A stretch of 64,000 bases of DNA from G963691835 sp963691835 (GTDB lineage: Bacteria > Pseudomonadota > Alphaproteobacteria > Thalassobaculales > Thalassobaculaceae): NCBI GenBank assembly GCA_963691835.1, contig OY829383.1, positions 4,650,001 through 4,714,000 on the forward strand. The letters run 5' to 3'. Made by a program: the position numbers and the translations under genes. Positions 8,743-17,866 of the stretch are shown here, in pieces (position 1 is the first letter of the stretch; each line of letters starts with the position of its first letter). The notes beneath the pieces are model-generated. The model was not told where the DNA came from. It saw only the letters and a program-made list of their open reading frames with translations, and made no database searches.

Positions 8743-9183
8743 TCACACAACCTCTTCGACCGTGGCATGGCCTTCACCGGCATAGCGGGTGGCGATGTAA
8801 CCGATCAGAGCACCAACGAGCGTGCCCTCGGCGACGAACCAGAAGGGAGAGTTGTATGCACTATCGGCGCCGACCATGGCCTGCATGATCCCCTCGAATG
8901 ACTCGAAGGCGAACAGCGTCAGGACGAAATTCATCCACGCGCCCACGACAGGTGCCCGGAACCACCAAGGCATTGGCATCATCAGCACGGGATGCCGGGT
9001 GTAAACGCCGACCATGCCGATGAAGGCACCGACGGTGACGTACCAGAACAGGACTCCCCAACGGAGCATCCATGTCGCTTCAGGATAGAATGTGGGCAGG
9101 GTAATGAACCCGATCAGCCCCACGCCGAAGCCAACCAGCTTTCCAATAACGATCCTGTTGGTGAGAGAAGGATAGGCTGCCAT
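8743..9183 (-). CDS. Four-helix inner-membrane protein of unknown function
   Basis: A 146-residue protein with about four predicted membrane spans: IGKLVGFGVGLIGFITL, WGVLFWYVTVGAFIGMVGVY, VVGAWMNFVLTLFAFESF and FVAEGTLVGALIGYIATRYA. Between spans 2 and 3 there is an aromatic and proline-rich loop (MMPMPWWFRAP). The start is ATG 9183 with a gaGGTtc-like site just upstream. I do not recognise the family. It is transcribed in the same direction as the bd-oxidase operon and begins 122 bases after its last gene, so co-expression is possible but not shown. It converges on the histidine kinase, leaving only 21 bases between the stops. Confidence 0.75.
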   Translation of the reverse strand: MAAYPSLTNRIVIGKLVGFGVGLIGFITLPTFYPEATWMLRWGVLFWYVTVGAFIGMVGVYTRHPVLMMPMPWWFRAPVVGAWMNFVLTLFAFESFEGIMQAMVGADSAYNSPFWFVAEGTLVGALIGYIATRYAGEGHATVEEVV

Positions 9184-9305
9184 CTGAACCTCCCGTTCAG
9201 ACTGTCGTCCCCCTCATGTTCCCGATTCTTATGTGACCTCACCGGCATCCGCATTCAAGTGACGTGAGATCACTCGAATACGGTGAGAGGCTCCGGGCTC
9301 ACCCC

Positions 9306-9464
9306 TCACGGCAGGCTCAGGATCAGCTTCAGGACGCCGCCGACAATCGCCAGAGCCCCGACGCCGACACACCAGAACAGAATGAACCATCCAAGGCGGC
9401 TTAGGGCGTTGGGGGACGCTCTTTGGGGCGGGACGTCCGCCGGGACGGGGGATTGATCTGGCAT
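9306..9464 (-). CDS. DUF2474-type small subunit of the cyanide-insensitive bd oxidase
   Basis: A 52-residue single-span protein. It starts at ATG 9462-9464, which overlaps the TGA of the upstream cioB frame by four bases (ATGA). The product has a short polar N-terminus ending NALSRLGWFILFW and one helix (VGVGALAIVGGVLKLIL). Small proteins of this kind (CydX, CydZ, DUF2474) are found 3' of cydAB/cioAB and stabilise the oxidase haems. Its position, overlap and shape support that role. The short arginine-plus-tryptophan motif before the helix is typical of DUF2474. Confidence 0.8.
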   Translation of the reverse strand: MPDQSPVPADVPPQRASPNALSRLGWFILFWCVGVGALAIVGGVLKLILSLP

Positions 9465-10468
9465 CAGTGATAGCTCTCACCCTCCCGGACCTTCCCCCAG
9501 AAGACGCGGTAGAGATAGATGGTGTAGCCAATGATCATCGGCAGCAGGACCGACGTGCCGACGAGCAGAAAGGCAAGGCTCTCGTCCGGTGCGGCCGCCT
9601 GCCAGATCGTGATGTCCGGCGGCACGATGTTGGGAAAGATGCTGATGCCGAGACCGATGAAGCAGAGCAGAAATAGCCCCAATGAGAAAAGGAATGGGCT
9701 CAACTCCCGGCGCCGGGACAGACTCCTCACAAGCCCCAGAATACAGGCCGCCGTCAGCAGCGGGACGACGGCCACATAGAAGATCGAGGGGACCGAGAAC
9801 CAGCGTTCTTGAAACTCCGGATGAAGGAACGGAGTCCAGAGGCTGAAGACCCCGATCATGAAAATCATTGCGCTTCCGGCAATCCAGGCCATGCGGTAGG
9901 CGCGCTCCTGCAACGCCCCTTCGGTCTTCAGGATGAGCCAGGTGGCGCCCAAAAGGCTGTAGCCAGCCACCAATCCCAATCCGCAAGCCAGGCTGAACGG
10001 CGTCAACCAATCCCACTAACCGCCGGCATACTGCCGGTCCGCCACCTCGATCCCCTGAATAAGCGCGCCCAGCACAATGCCCTGTGAGATGGCGGCAACA
10101 AGGGAGCCGGCCGTGAACGAGAAATCCCAGAGCGGCTTTGCCCGGACCGTCCGCCAGCGGTACTCGAACGCGACCCCCCGGAAAATCAGACCCAGCAGCA
10201 TGGCGATGATCGGGGCATAGAGGGCGGGTAGGATCAAGGCATAGGCGAGCGGGAAGACAGCGTAGAGCCCGCCACCGCCAAGGATCAGCCAAGTCTCGTT
10301 TCCATCCCAAACCGGCGAGATGGAATTCATGGCGACGTCCTTGCGCTGCTCTCCCCCCAGGAAGGGGAACAGCAGTCCCACGCCAAGGTCGAATCCGTCC
10401 AGGATCACGTACATCAGGATCGCCGTTGCGATCAGAAAGGCCCAGACCAGGGGGTAGTCGAGTTCCAT
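9464..10468 (-). pseudogene. cioB: Cytochrome bd-type quinol oxidase subunit II, interrupted by one in-frame TAG
   Basis: Subunit II of the bd oxidase would be about 334 residues, but a single amber codon at 10018-10016 splits it. The 5' part (10468-10019, 150 residues) starts MELDYPLVWAFL and ends DRQYAGG. The 3' part continues in the same frame as WDWLTPFSLACGLGLVAGYSLLGATW, exactly where family members read on. Upstream and downstream segments are otherwise intact, with eight or nine spans including DGFDLGVGLLFPF and the conserved WDGNETWLI. Because only one codon is affected, the cause may be a recent nonsense mutation (for example from TGG, CAG or TCG), a sequence error or amber suppression. 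The gene sits between cioA and the DUF2474 gene and both neighbours look intact. Confidence 0.85.
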
Positions 10469-10482
10469 CAGTCCTCCTCCCC

Positions 10483-11895
10483 CTATTCCGCCGGCTGCGC
10501 GCCAGAGGCACCGTGTCCCCGGTTGGGAAACGGCCCAACCGCCGTCCGGATCGGAGGCCCGCCGGTCAGGTCGTCTTCGCCAGTCACCGGTGTCTTGGCG
10601 AAGAGGCGGAACAGGTAGAAAACCCCAGCCCCGAAAACCAGGAAGTAGACAACCGCGAACACCGCCAAAGACGTGGCGACGGCCGGAACCTCAATCGGTG
10701 AGGCAGAATCGACGGTCTTGAGCAGGCCGTAGACTGTATAGGGCTGCCGACCGACCTCCGTGACGACCCATCCCGCCAGAACGGCGACGAAGCCGGAGGG
10801 ACCCATGATGATCGCCGCCCTGTGGAGCCATCCGGCCTCGTAGAGACGGCCCTGCAACCGCCGCATAAGCGACCAGAGGCCAATCGCAACCATGCCCATG
10901 CCGATCCCGACCATGATCCGGAAGGACCAGAAGACGATCTCCGCATTCGGCCGCTCATCCTTCGGCCATTCCTTTAGACCCGGCACCTCACCGTCCAAGT
11001 CATGGGTAAGGATCAGGCTGCCGAGTTTCGGGATCTCGATTTTGTACCGGGTTTCCTCGGCCTCCATGTCCGGTATCCCGAACAGGATCAGCGGCGCGCC
11101 TTTCTGAGTCTCGAAATGCCCTTCCATCGCCGCGACCTTGGCGGGCTGATGTTCCAGGGTATTGAGGCCGTGCATATCCCCGGCTACGACCTGGATTGGT
11201 GCCACGACGACCGCCATCCACATGGCCATCGATAACATGAGCCGTGCGCTTTCGTTTGTCCGGTCCCGCAAGAGATGCCACGCGCCGACCGCGCCGACCA
11301 CGAACGCTGTCGTCAGATACGCCGCCAGCAGCATGTGAACGAGGCGGTAGGGGAACGAGGGGTTGAAGACCACCGCCCACCAGTCGACCGGTATGAACTG
11401 GCCAACCTCATTGATCCCGTAGCCGGTCGGCGTCTGCATCCAACTGTTCACGCTCAAGATCCAGAACGCGGAAAAGAACGTTCCGAAGGCGACCAAAGCA
11501 GTGGCGAGAAAGTGGAGCTTCCGGCCCACCCTCTCCATCCCGAACAGCATGATCCCGAGGAAACCCGCTTCGAGAAAGAAGGCCGACAGCACTTCGTATC
11601 CCATCAGCGGGCCAAGAACTGGTCCGGTTTTGTCCGCGAACACGGACCAGTTGGTGCCGAACTGGTAGCTCATGACCAACCCGGACACGACGCCCATGCC
11701 AAAGGCGACAGCGAAGATCTTCAGCCAATAGCGGAATGTGTCGAGGTAGACCTGACGTCCGGTCCAAAGCCATAGCCCCTCCAAGACCGCGAGATATGAC
11801 GCAAGCCCGATGGAAAAAGCGGGAAAAATGATGTGAAAGGAGACCGTGAACGCAAACTGGAGCCGGGCGAGATCGACGGCAAGCGGCATGTCCAT
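10483..11895 (-). CDS. cioA: Cytochrome bd-type quinol oxidase subunit I (cyanide-insensitive type)
   Basis: A membrane terminal oxidase subunit of 470 residues. Haem and quinol residues are visible: the b595 His in FTVSFHIIFPAFSIG, the conserved Glu residues in EVLSAFFLEAGFLG, a b558 His in RLVHMLLAAYLTTAF, a Met in IMVGIGMGMVAIGLW, and the GRQP motif in TEVGRQPYTVYGLLKT. The quinol loop is short, as in CioA rather than the long-loop E. coli CydA. I prefer ATG 11895, which has GGAGG five bases upstream; an in-frame TTG at 11952 would add 19 poorly hydrophobic residues. It heads the operon cioA-cioB-DUF2474. This oxidase reduces O2 at high affinity and tolerates cyanide or sulfide. Confidence 0.93.
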   Translation of the reverse strand: MDMPLAVDLARLQFAFTVSFHIIFPAFSIGLASYLAVLEGLWLWTGRQVYLDTFRYWLKIFAVAFGMGVVSGLVMSYQFGTNWSVFADKTGPVLGPLMGYEVLSAFFLEAGFLGIMLFGMERVGRKLHFLATALVAFGTFFSAFWILSVNSWMQTPTGYGINEVGQFIPVDWWAVVFNPSFPYRLVHMLLAAYLTTAFVVGAVGAWHLLRDRTNESARLMLSMAMWMAVVVAPIQVVAGDMHGLNTLEHQPAKVAAMEGHFETQKGAPLILFGIPDMEAEETRYKIEIPKLGSLILTHDLDGEVPGLKEWPKDERPNAEIVFWSFRIMVGIGMGMVAIGLWSLMRRLQGRLYEAGWLHRAAIIMGPSGFVAVLAGWVVTEVGRQPYTVYGLLKTVDSASPIEVPAVATSLAVFAVVYFLVFGAGVFYLFRLFAKTPVTGEDDLTGGPPIRTAVGPFPNRGHGASGAQPAE

Positions 11896-12331
11896 GGAGG
11901 CCTCCGGCGGAGCGGTTACCAGTTTTCCGGGTTCAGTCTCAGCCCCGCTCAAGATGTCATCAAGGCCTATTTGGTCGCAGGCGGACCAGCGCCGTCGGCA
12001 CTGGCCGTGAGGCGCTGATCATTTCCATCGCCCGCCCGTATGGGCCGGCCCCTGCCAGGCGGCCCCCATGGGCCCGGCCACCGCTCCGGGTCCGTTTAGG
12101 CGTGGCCCGTCTTAAGGAATGAATTTGGACGTTCAGTCGAAACCTAAAACGTACTATTGTATTAAGTGGGATGAGAGGACGAAATCGGTTGAAATCATCG
12201 AATCCTAAGATTCACTTCTGCGTACCACGGCCCATGGTAACAAGAACGCAAAGCGCCACGTCACGCCGGTGTCCGTAGTACTCCAACGATCAAACGGCCG
12301 ATTTCGTCTGAGAGAACGGGGAGGCATAGCC
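11896..12331. other. Intergenic region between cioA and the solute-binding protein gene
   Basis: No convincing gene is seen in this 436-base gap. It must hold the divergent promoters of cioA and the downstream binding-protein gene. GC content falls after about 12,110 (AAACCTAAAACGTACTATTG), marking the start of a lower-GC block that continues through the histidine kinase. A strong ribosome-binding site, GGGGAGG at 12318-12324, belongs to the downstream gene. The GC-rich run near 12,035-12,085 contains GGGCC/GGCCC repeats that could fold, but it has no T-tract. Confidence 0.6.
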
Positions 12332-13102
12332 ATGCTCTGGTGTCGGACACCTGCGCTTATTCTTTCTATTTTTGTATTTTGCGGTTTTGGATTCTGGAGT
12401 GCGGTGACCACCAATGCCCATGGCCGGTCGCTGGATGACATTCGCGCCTCGGGTGAGTTGGTCGTCGGGGTCGACATTCCCTATGGGGTCATGGAGTTCA
12501 TCGGTCCGGACGGCAAACCGGCGGGAATAGACATCGACATCGCCAGCTCCATTTCGGCCAAACTTGGCGTGACCCCGAAGTTTGAGACCATTCCATTTGG
12601 CGAGTTGTTCGACGCGCTGAACGAAGGCCGGATAGACCTTATAGTCTCTGCCGTAACCATCACGCCGGATCGCCAGAAAACGATGCTGTTCAGCGTGCCA
12701 TATCTGAGCGCCAACACTGTGTTGGCGGTTTCGAAGGAGAACTCCTCAGTCACATCGATTGACAGTTTAAAGAACTCGAAGATTGGCGTTCTAGAAGGCA
12801 CGCTGGGCGAAACACTTGCGAATGAAGCCGAGACTTTCAAAGACGACGAAGTCGTCGCCTACAAAAACAATGACAAAAGGATTGAAGATCTAACCGCTGG
12901 CAAGATTGACGCGGCCATCGTCCACTTCCTGATCAAGACCGATCTGCCCGTCAGGATCATCGGCCAGCCGCTCCGGCAAAACTTCTATGGCGTTGTTGCC
13001 GAATTGAAAAATGTCGACTTGATCAATGAGGTCAACGGAGAACTTCGGGCAATGAAGCGTGACGGTCGGCTTGATGCGATCAAAGACAAGTACGTCAAGT
13101 AA
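12332..13102 (+). CDS. Family 3 amino-acid-type periplasmic solute-binding protein (orphan)
   Basis: A 256-residue secreted protein of the SBP_bac_3 family. The ATG at 12332 has GGGGAGG eight bases upstream. The N-terminal hydrophobic signal (PALILSIFVFCGFGFWSAV) is followed by the family start SLDDIRASGELVVGVDIPYG, then GIDIDIASSISAKLG and the mid-domain VSAVTITPDRQKTMLFS, standard for polar amino-acid binders. No permease or ATPase gene follows; instead a membrane histidine kinase begins 92 bases later on the same strand. The protein may therefore be a ligand-presenting partner of that kinase rather than a transporter component. Codon use is less GC-rich than in the surrounding genes, which hints at acquisition. 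Confidence 0.85.
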   Translation: MLWCRTPALILSIFVFCGFGFWSAVTTNAHGRSLDDIRASGELVVGVDIPYGVMEFIGPDGKPAGIDIDIASSISAKLGVTPKFETIPFGELFDALNEGRIDLIVSAVTITPDRQKTMLFSVPYLSANTVLAVSKENSSVTSIDSLKNSKIGVLEGTLGETLANEAETFKDDEVVAYKNNDKRIEDLTAGKIDAAIVHFLIKTDLPVRIIGQPLRQNFYGVVAELKNVDLINEVNGELRAMKRDGRLDAIKDKYVK

Positions 13103-13194
13103 GACGAAACAAGAGCTGCTTGCCTTAATGCCATGACCCAAACACCACGAGAGATGGCTTTCTGTCATTTTGCCGGATCGTGGGGAGTGCGACC

Positions 13195-14750
13195 GTGCGT
13201 ACGGTAGACATGGGCGGACTGTCTCTGGGCGCGCGGGCAATTCTCAGTGTCTTTCTCGCAATCGCGCTTACATTCCCGATTTTCATATACATCGGAACAT
13301 CCAACATCCAGGACGCGGCCAAGGAGTTCTTTGTCGACAGGGCGATATCATTATCTCGGATGCTTGACGCCAATGTGCGAAACGAAACCGAACTTCGAAA
13401 TCGGGAACGCCTATGGGACAACCTTCAGAAAACTATCTGGTTGAGTCCCGACGTACTTTGGATCGATGTTTATCAATCTACAGACTCCGGCTTCATTGAG
13501 ATTCTTACGACGAACCCTGCAATCAAGTCTGACTATGAAACATCCGAAATCCTAAGCAGTCTTCCCAGCGACCAGGTATACTTCAGATTCTTTGAAGAAG
13601 ATGACGGTGAGCGATTGCGGCTCGTAGCGCCAATTCATCAAGGCAGACAAGTCATTGGTGCCTTTGAGATCTGGATGACGTTAGAAGACATCGAGAACAG
13701 AGAAACAAATCTGATCACTGTTACATTCGTCGGCTACACCGTATTCCTGCTTTTCTTTGTCCGGTACTCTACTGGCTACTTCATAGAAATGTCGTTGGCC
13801 CAATCAAGAAGCTCACGTCCGTGATTCGGCAGATTTCCGCTGGTCGAATGAACGTGAAGGCGGAAAGTGTCGGCAACAACGAGATCTCAATTTTGGGCGA
13901 CGCTCTCAATGAAATGTCTGAAGCACTGTCGGATCGGAACCGTGAGCTTTCGGACGAACGCCGGGAACTTCAGGACGTCAACGCACAGCTAAAGGAGAAC
14001 CAGGCCGGACTGATTGAAGCACTTGCCGCCGCTGAAACGGCCAATCGGTCCAAGACGGAGTTTCTTGCAACGATGAGTCATGAGTTGAGGACGCCGTTGA
14101 ACGCCGTGATCGGTTTCTCCGAAGTTCTGACATTGGAGACTATAGGAAATCTCAATGAAAAACAGAAAGACCGTATTGGCCTCATAAAAGAATCAGGGAT
14201 TCATCTGCTTTCTCTGATCAACGACATTCTGGACGTCTCCAAAATCGAGGCCGGTAAGTTCGAACCACACTTTGAGATGGTCGATGCAAAGGAGGAACTC
14301 CTCAAATCGGTCAGATTTGTTGAGAACAGAGCCGAGTTGGCAGAAGTAAAGATTACTGCGAACTTGCCCGACGATCTCTCACCGATCCGTGCCGACCGCC
14401 GACTGTTCACGCAGATCTTCATAAACCTGCTTTCAAACGCCATCAATTTCACGCTGCCCGGCGGCTCCATTGATCTTTCGGTATCCCGCACTGCCGACGA
14501 TGGTCTGGTTTTTCAAGTTGCCGATACCGGCATCGGAATTGCGGAGAAGAACCTTTCAGAGATTACAAAGCCGTTTGTCCAAGTCGACAGCGTCGCGCAC
14601 AATACGCGGCAGGGGACGGGATTGGGCCTCTACTTGGTGAGTATGTATACAAGCCTGCACAACTGGGAACTCGACATAAAAAGCACCGTCGAACAGGGAA
14701 CAGTTGCCAGTATCAGGATACCGGGACCGTCCGAGCAGTTGACATCGTAA
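13195..14750 (+). pseudogene. Membrane sensor histidine kinase (HAMP-HisKA-HATPase) split by a -1 frameshift
   Basis: Two abutting frames make one kinase. The first (GTG 13195, GGGGAG seven bases upstream; to 13824) encodes a first span (ILSVFLAIALTFPIFIYIG), a periplasmic sensor region and a second span (VTFVGYTVFLLFFV). It then departs from the HAMP domain just after YFIE. The second frame reads the expected HAMP continuation NVVGPIKKLTSVIRQISAG from before its nominal GTG 13821, then HisKA MSHELRTPLNAVIGF, N-box NLLSNAINF, G1 ADTGIGI and G2 GTGLGLYLV, ending at 14750. Adding one A to the run at about 13786-13789 restores a full-length protein. The GTGA stop/start overlap at 13821-13824 would allow coupled translation of two pieces. 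The gene follows an orphan solute-binding protein. Confidence 0.82.
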
Positions 14751-14853
14751 CGCCGCGTATCCCTCCACCAGACCGGGTCGGGCAGCGGCGCGGGCCAAAG
14801 ACTGGCAGACGACAGGCAGACAGGTGTCATCAGCGCAACGCATGGGGGATCCA

Positions 14854-15618
14854 ATGTGTCGGTGGTTGGCCTACAGGGGGGCTGAGATCTTTCTGGAGGA
14901 TATGCTCTACAAGCCGGAGCACTCCCTCATTGATCAGAGCCTGAACGCGCGCGAGTCCGTCACCGGCACAAACGGCGACGGCTTCGGCATCGGTTGGTAT
15001 GGCGAACGGCCCGAACCAGGTCTCTTCAGAGAAGTGCTCCCCGCTTGGAACGACAGCAACTTGCGAAGCATCGCCGCTCAGATCCGCTCCGGCCGGTTCT
15101 TCGCCCATGTCCGCGCGTCGACCGGGACTGCGACCAGCCGCCCGAACTGCCACCCTTTCACCCATGGCCGCTGGATGTTCATGCACAACGGCCAGATCGG
15201 GGGCTACGTGACGGTCCGCCGACAGCTTGAAGGCGAGATCCCCGATGAACTCTACCGGTCCCGGCTGGGGACCACGGACAGCGAGCTGATCTTCCTGATG
15301 ATGCTTGCCGCGGGACTGGAGGAGTCACCACTCGACGCGGCCCGAGTCACTCTGGAGAAGGTCATCGCCGTTCAAGAGGAACACGGTGTGACAGCACCCT
15401 TCCGCTTTACAGCCGCGATGACGGATGGCGACAGTCTGATCGCTGTCCGGTTCGCCAGCGACCCGCATCCTCCCACCCTCTATGTCGCCGAAGAGAATGA
15501 CCGGGCAATTGTTGTCTCGGAGCCTTTGGACGAGGACGGTGGCGTCTCCTGGAACGCCGTACCGCCCAATCATTTCCTGGTTTGCAGCAACACCGGGGCA
15601 TCGACCGTCCCGATCTGA
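14854..15618 (+). CDS. Class II glutamine amidotransferase (YafJ/EgtC-like)
   Basis: A 254-residue Ntn-type amidotransferase. The ATG at 14854 has GGGGGA a few bases upstream and places Cys at position 2 (MCRWLAYRG), the nucleophile exposed after Met removal. Other conserved parts are TNGDGFGIGWYG, FFAHVRASTGT, NCHPF and WMFMHNGQIGGY, and GTTDSELIFLMM. These glutaminase domains usually work with another enzyme (for example EgtC in ergothioneine synthesis), but no such gene lies nearby. The standalone YafJ type is of uncertain role. Upstream in-frame residues before MCRW are not expected to be translated. Confidence 0.88.
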   Translation: MCRWLAYRGAEIFLEDMLYKPEHSLIDQSLNARESVTGTNGDGFGIGWYGERPEPGLFREVLPAWNDSNLRSIAAQIRSGRFFAHVRASTGTATSRPNCHPFTHGRWMFMHNGQIGGYVTVRRQLEGEIPDELYRSRLGTTDSELIFLMMLAAGLEESPLDAARVTLEKVIAVQEEHGVTAPFRFTAAMTDGDSLIAVRFASDPHPPTLYVAEENDRAIVVSEPLDEDGGVSWNAVPPNHFLVCSNTGASTVPI

Positions 15619-15716
15619 CCCGGATTGCCCGGTTTGGCGCTGTCAGGACTGTGGGCTACGCTTGTGGCAACAAGACCGAACAACGGTCGCCAATCAAAGC
15701 AATCCGGGAGGATCGG

Positions 15717-16265
15717 ATGAGCGTCCCAGCCCTCAAGTTCAGCCATGTGGGTGTCTATGCCCACGATCACGTCAAGCTCGCATCGTTCTTCGAGCGCGTC
15801 CTCGGGTTTGTCGAGACGGACCGGGGGCACATTCCGGGACGCGGCGATCTGATCTTCTTGAGCCGGGACTCGAACGAACACCATCAAATCGTGATCATGT
15901 CCGGGCGGACCGCTGATCGGGACACCAAGCTGATCAATCAGATCTCGTTTCGCCTCGACAGCCTTGAGGCCCTTCAAGCCATGCACCGGCTGATCCAGGC
16001 GGAACCCGAGGTGAGCAACATCAGCCCGATCAACCACGGCAACGCCTGGGCGATCTACTTTCTCGACCCGGAAGGCAACAGGATCGAGGTCTTCGCGGAT
16101 ACCCCCTGGTACGTCTCCCAACCAAAGTCCGATCCGATTGATCTTGACCGTCCCGCCGCGGATATCCGAGCCGAAACAGAAGCAATCTGCCGCGACCTTC
16201 CAGGCTTCAGAAGCGCTGAATCCTGGCGCGCGGAGCTGAAGGCGAAGATCGAAGCCCGCGCCTAG
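15717..16265 (+). CDS. VOC-superfamily extradiol-dioxygenase-like protein
   Basis: A 182-residue vicinal-oxygen-chelate protein. ATG 15717 follows GGGAGG by five bases. The metal triad of type I extradiol dioxygenases can be placed: His in KFSHVGVYAHD, His in NEHHQIVIM, and Glu in NRIEVFAD. The downstream DPEGNRIEVF motif is typical of glyoxalase/2,3-dihydroxybiphenyl dioxygenase folds. It lies 24 bases before an aromatic flavin hydroxylase gene, so a hydroxylation/ring-cleavage pair is plausible. The single-module length is shorter than classical two-module extradiol enzymes, so another VOC activity remains possible. Confidence 0.75.
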   Translation: MSVPALKFSHVGVYAHDHVKLASFFERVLGFVETDRGHIPGRGDLIFLSRDSNEHHQIVIMSGRTADRDTKLINQISFRLDSLEALQAMHRLIQAEPEVSNISPINHGNAWAIYFLDPEGNRIEVFADTPWYVSQPKSDPIDLDRPAADIRAETEAICRDLPGFRSAESWRAELKAKIEARA

Positions 16266-16289
16266 CGTCCTCTGGACTGGGATAGCGCT

Positions 16290-17864
16290 ATGGCAGGGGG
16301 ACGGACGACCGTTGCGATCATCGGGGCCGGACCGGTCGGGCTGACGCTCGCCAACCTGCTCGGCCTCCACGGCGTGGCGGTCCGGGTGCTGGAGCGAAAC
16401 CCGACGCTCTACGACATCCCGCGCGCAATCGTGCTGGACGACGAAGGTGCCCGCACGCTTCAAGCTGCCGGGCTGGACCACGTGTTCATGCCGATGACCC
16501 GTCCGGCAGAGGGCGCGAGATACTACGACGCGAACGGAAACCCCTTCGCCGAAGTGGGCGCAGGAGAAACCCGTTTCGGCTTCCCAAAGCGAAACTACTT
16601 CCATCAGCCAGATCTCGAGCACGTGCTGCTCGACGGCCTGAACCGGTTCGAGCATGTCACCGTGTCTTTCGGCTCCGACGTCACGGGGTTCGAAGACCAT
16701 GGTGACGGCGTCAGGCTTACCCTTTCGGATCAGTCCGGAGAACAGACCGTGGACGCCGAGTGGCTTGTCGCATGCGACGGAGCCAGGAGCCGAAGCCGGA
16801 GCGCCCTCGGCATCGAGATGGAGGGTGAGGCGTATTCCGAGGATTGGCTGATCGTCGATACCATCAACGATCCCGACGAAGAGCCTGTCTCAAAGTTCTT
16901 CTGCCGGACGGGACGGCCCTATGTCAGCATCCCGGCCCCACGCGGCGGGCGCCGGTACGAGTTCCGTGCCGCCCCCGGCGAGACGGCCCGCACAGATCTG
17001 GATTGGGAGGCGATACGCGCGCTCCTGGAGCCGATCCGGACCATTGGCCCCAGCGATGTGCTGCGGAAGACCGTCTACACGTTTGAGGCCCGCCTTGCCG
17101 AACGGTTCCGCCAGGGACGGGTGTTGCTGGCCGGGGATGCGGCACACCTCACCCCTCCGTTCGCAGGGCAAGGTATGAATGCCGGGCTTCGCGATGCTCA
17201 CAATCTCGCCTGGAAGCTTTGGCTCGCCACAACTGGGCGTGCGTCATCGGCATTGCTGGACAGCTACGAGGCGGAACGCCGGGGGCCCGCCACTGCCATG
17301 GTCCGCCTCGCGGTGGCCATGGGCGATTTCGTCATGCCAAGGGACGCGGCGGATGTGGCCTTGCGGGACATGGCGGTCGCCTGGATCGACCGGTTTCCCG
17401 AGGCCCGCGACTACATAGTCGGCATGAAGTTCAAACCCCCGCCGCGTTACGATGACGGTGTGTTTGTCGACCTGCACGACCAGCCGTTCACGGGCTCGAT
17501 GGTGGGCAGCATGATGCCTCAACCAGTCGGGCTACCGCCCATGGGGGGCGGTGGGCGCTTGGATGACCTGATGGGGACCGGATTCTCGCTGATAACGGTG
17601 TCGCCTGAAACGGCGGCCATCGCGATGCAGCAGCGCACGGAGCTGTTTCCGGATCTCGCCCCAAGCCTCGTCCGGCTTGGACGGGAACCGGGAGCGGCGG
17701 TCGACCTCGTCCTCGCCGGCCAGCGCGCCGCGGCACCGTTCCTGGCGCACCGGGACCAGACCCTTTTGGTTCGCCCTGACCGTTATGTGACCGCCGCTTT
17801 CTGGCCCGGGGATCTGCCGAGTGTCAGCCAGGCGTTCCAGGAGCTGCTCACCACGACGCTGTAA
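16290..17864 (+). CDS. FAD-dependent aromatic hydroxylase (MhpA-like)
   Basis: A 524-residue class A flavoprotein monooxygenase. The Rossmann motif VAIIGAGPVGLTLANLLG binds FAD ADP, the middle DG motif is WLVACDGARSRSR, and the second FAD motif is VLLAGDAAHLTPPFAGQGMNAGLRDAHNLAWKL (residues about 270-305). Overall length and C-terminal thioredoxin-like part fit 3-(3-hydroxyphenyl)propionate hydroxylase and related resorcinol or phenol hydroxylases. It shares direction and close spacing with the VOC gene upstream. The family uses NAD(P)H and O2 to hydroxylate phenolic acids ortho to OH. Substrate is uncertain. Confidence 0.88.
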   Translation: MAGGRTTVAIIGAGPVGLTLANLLGLHGVAVRVLERNPTLYDIPRAIVLDDEGARTLQAAGLDHVFMPMTRPAEGARYYDANGNPFAEVGAGETRFGFPKRNYFHQPDLEHVLLDGLNRFEHVTVSFGSDVTGFEDHGDGVRLTLSDQSGEQTVDAEWLVACDGARSRSRSALGIEMEGEAYSEDWLIVDTINDPDEEPVSKFFCRTGRPYVSIPAPRGGRRYEFRAAPGETARTDLDWEAIRALLEPIRTIGPSDVLRKTVYTFEARLAERFRQGRVLLAGDAAHLTPPFAGQGMNAGLRDAHNLAWKLWLATTGRASSALLDSYEAERRGPATAMVRLAVAMGDFVMPRDAADVALRDMAVAWIDRFPEARDYIVGMKFKPPPRYDDGVFVDLHDQPFTGSMVGSMMPQPVGLPPMGGGGRLDDLMGTGFSLITVSPETAAIAMQQRTELFPDLAPSLVRLGREPGAAVDLVLAGQRAAAPFLAHRDQTLLVRPDRYVTAAFWPGDLPSVSQAFQELLTTTL

Positions 17865-17866
17865 CG

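Noticed and set aside
10016..10018. Pyrrolysine or other recoding at the cioB TAG
   Set aside because: No pyl genes are visible and alphaproteobacteria normally lack them; nonsense mutation or error is simpler.
13821..14750. Annotating the second kinase frame as an independent cytosolic kinase
   Set aside because: HAMP residues continue upstream of the nominal GTG in that frame, so it is the rest of a frameshifted membrane kinase, though coupled translation of two pieces cannot be excluded.
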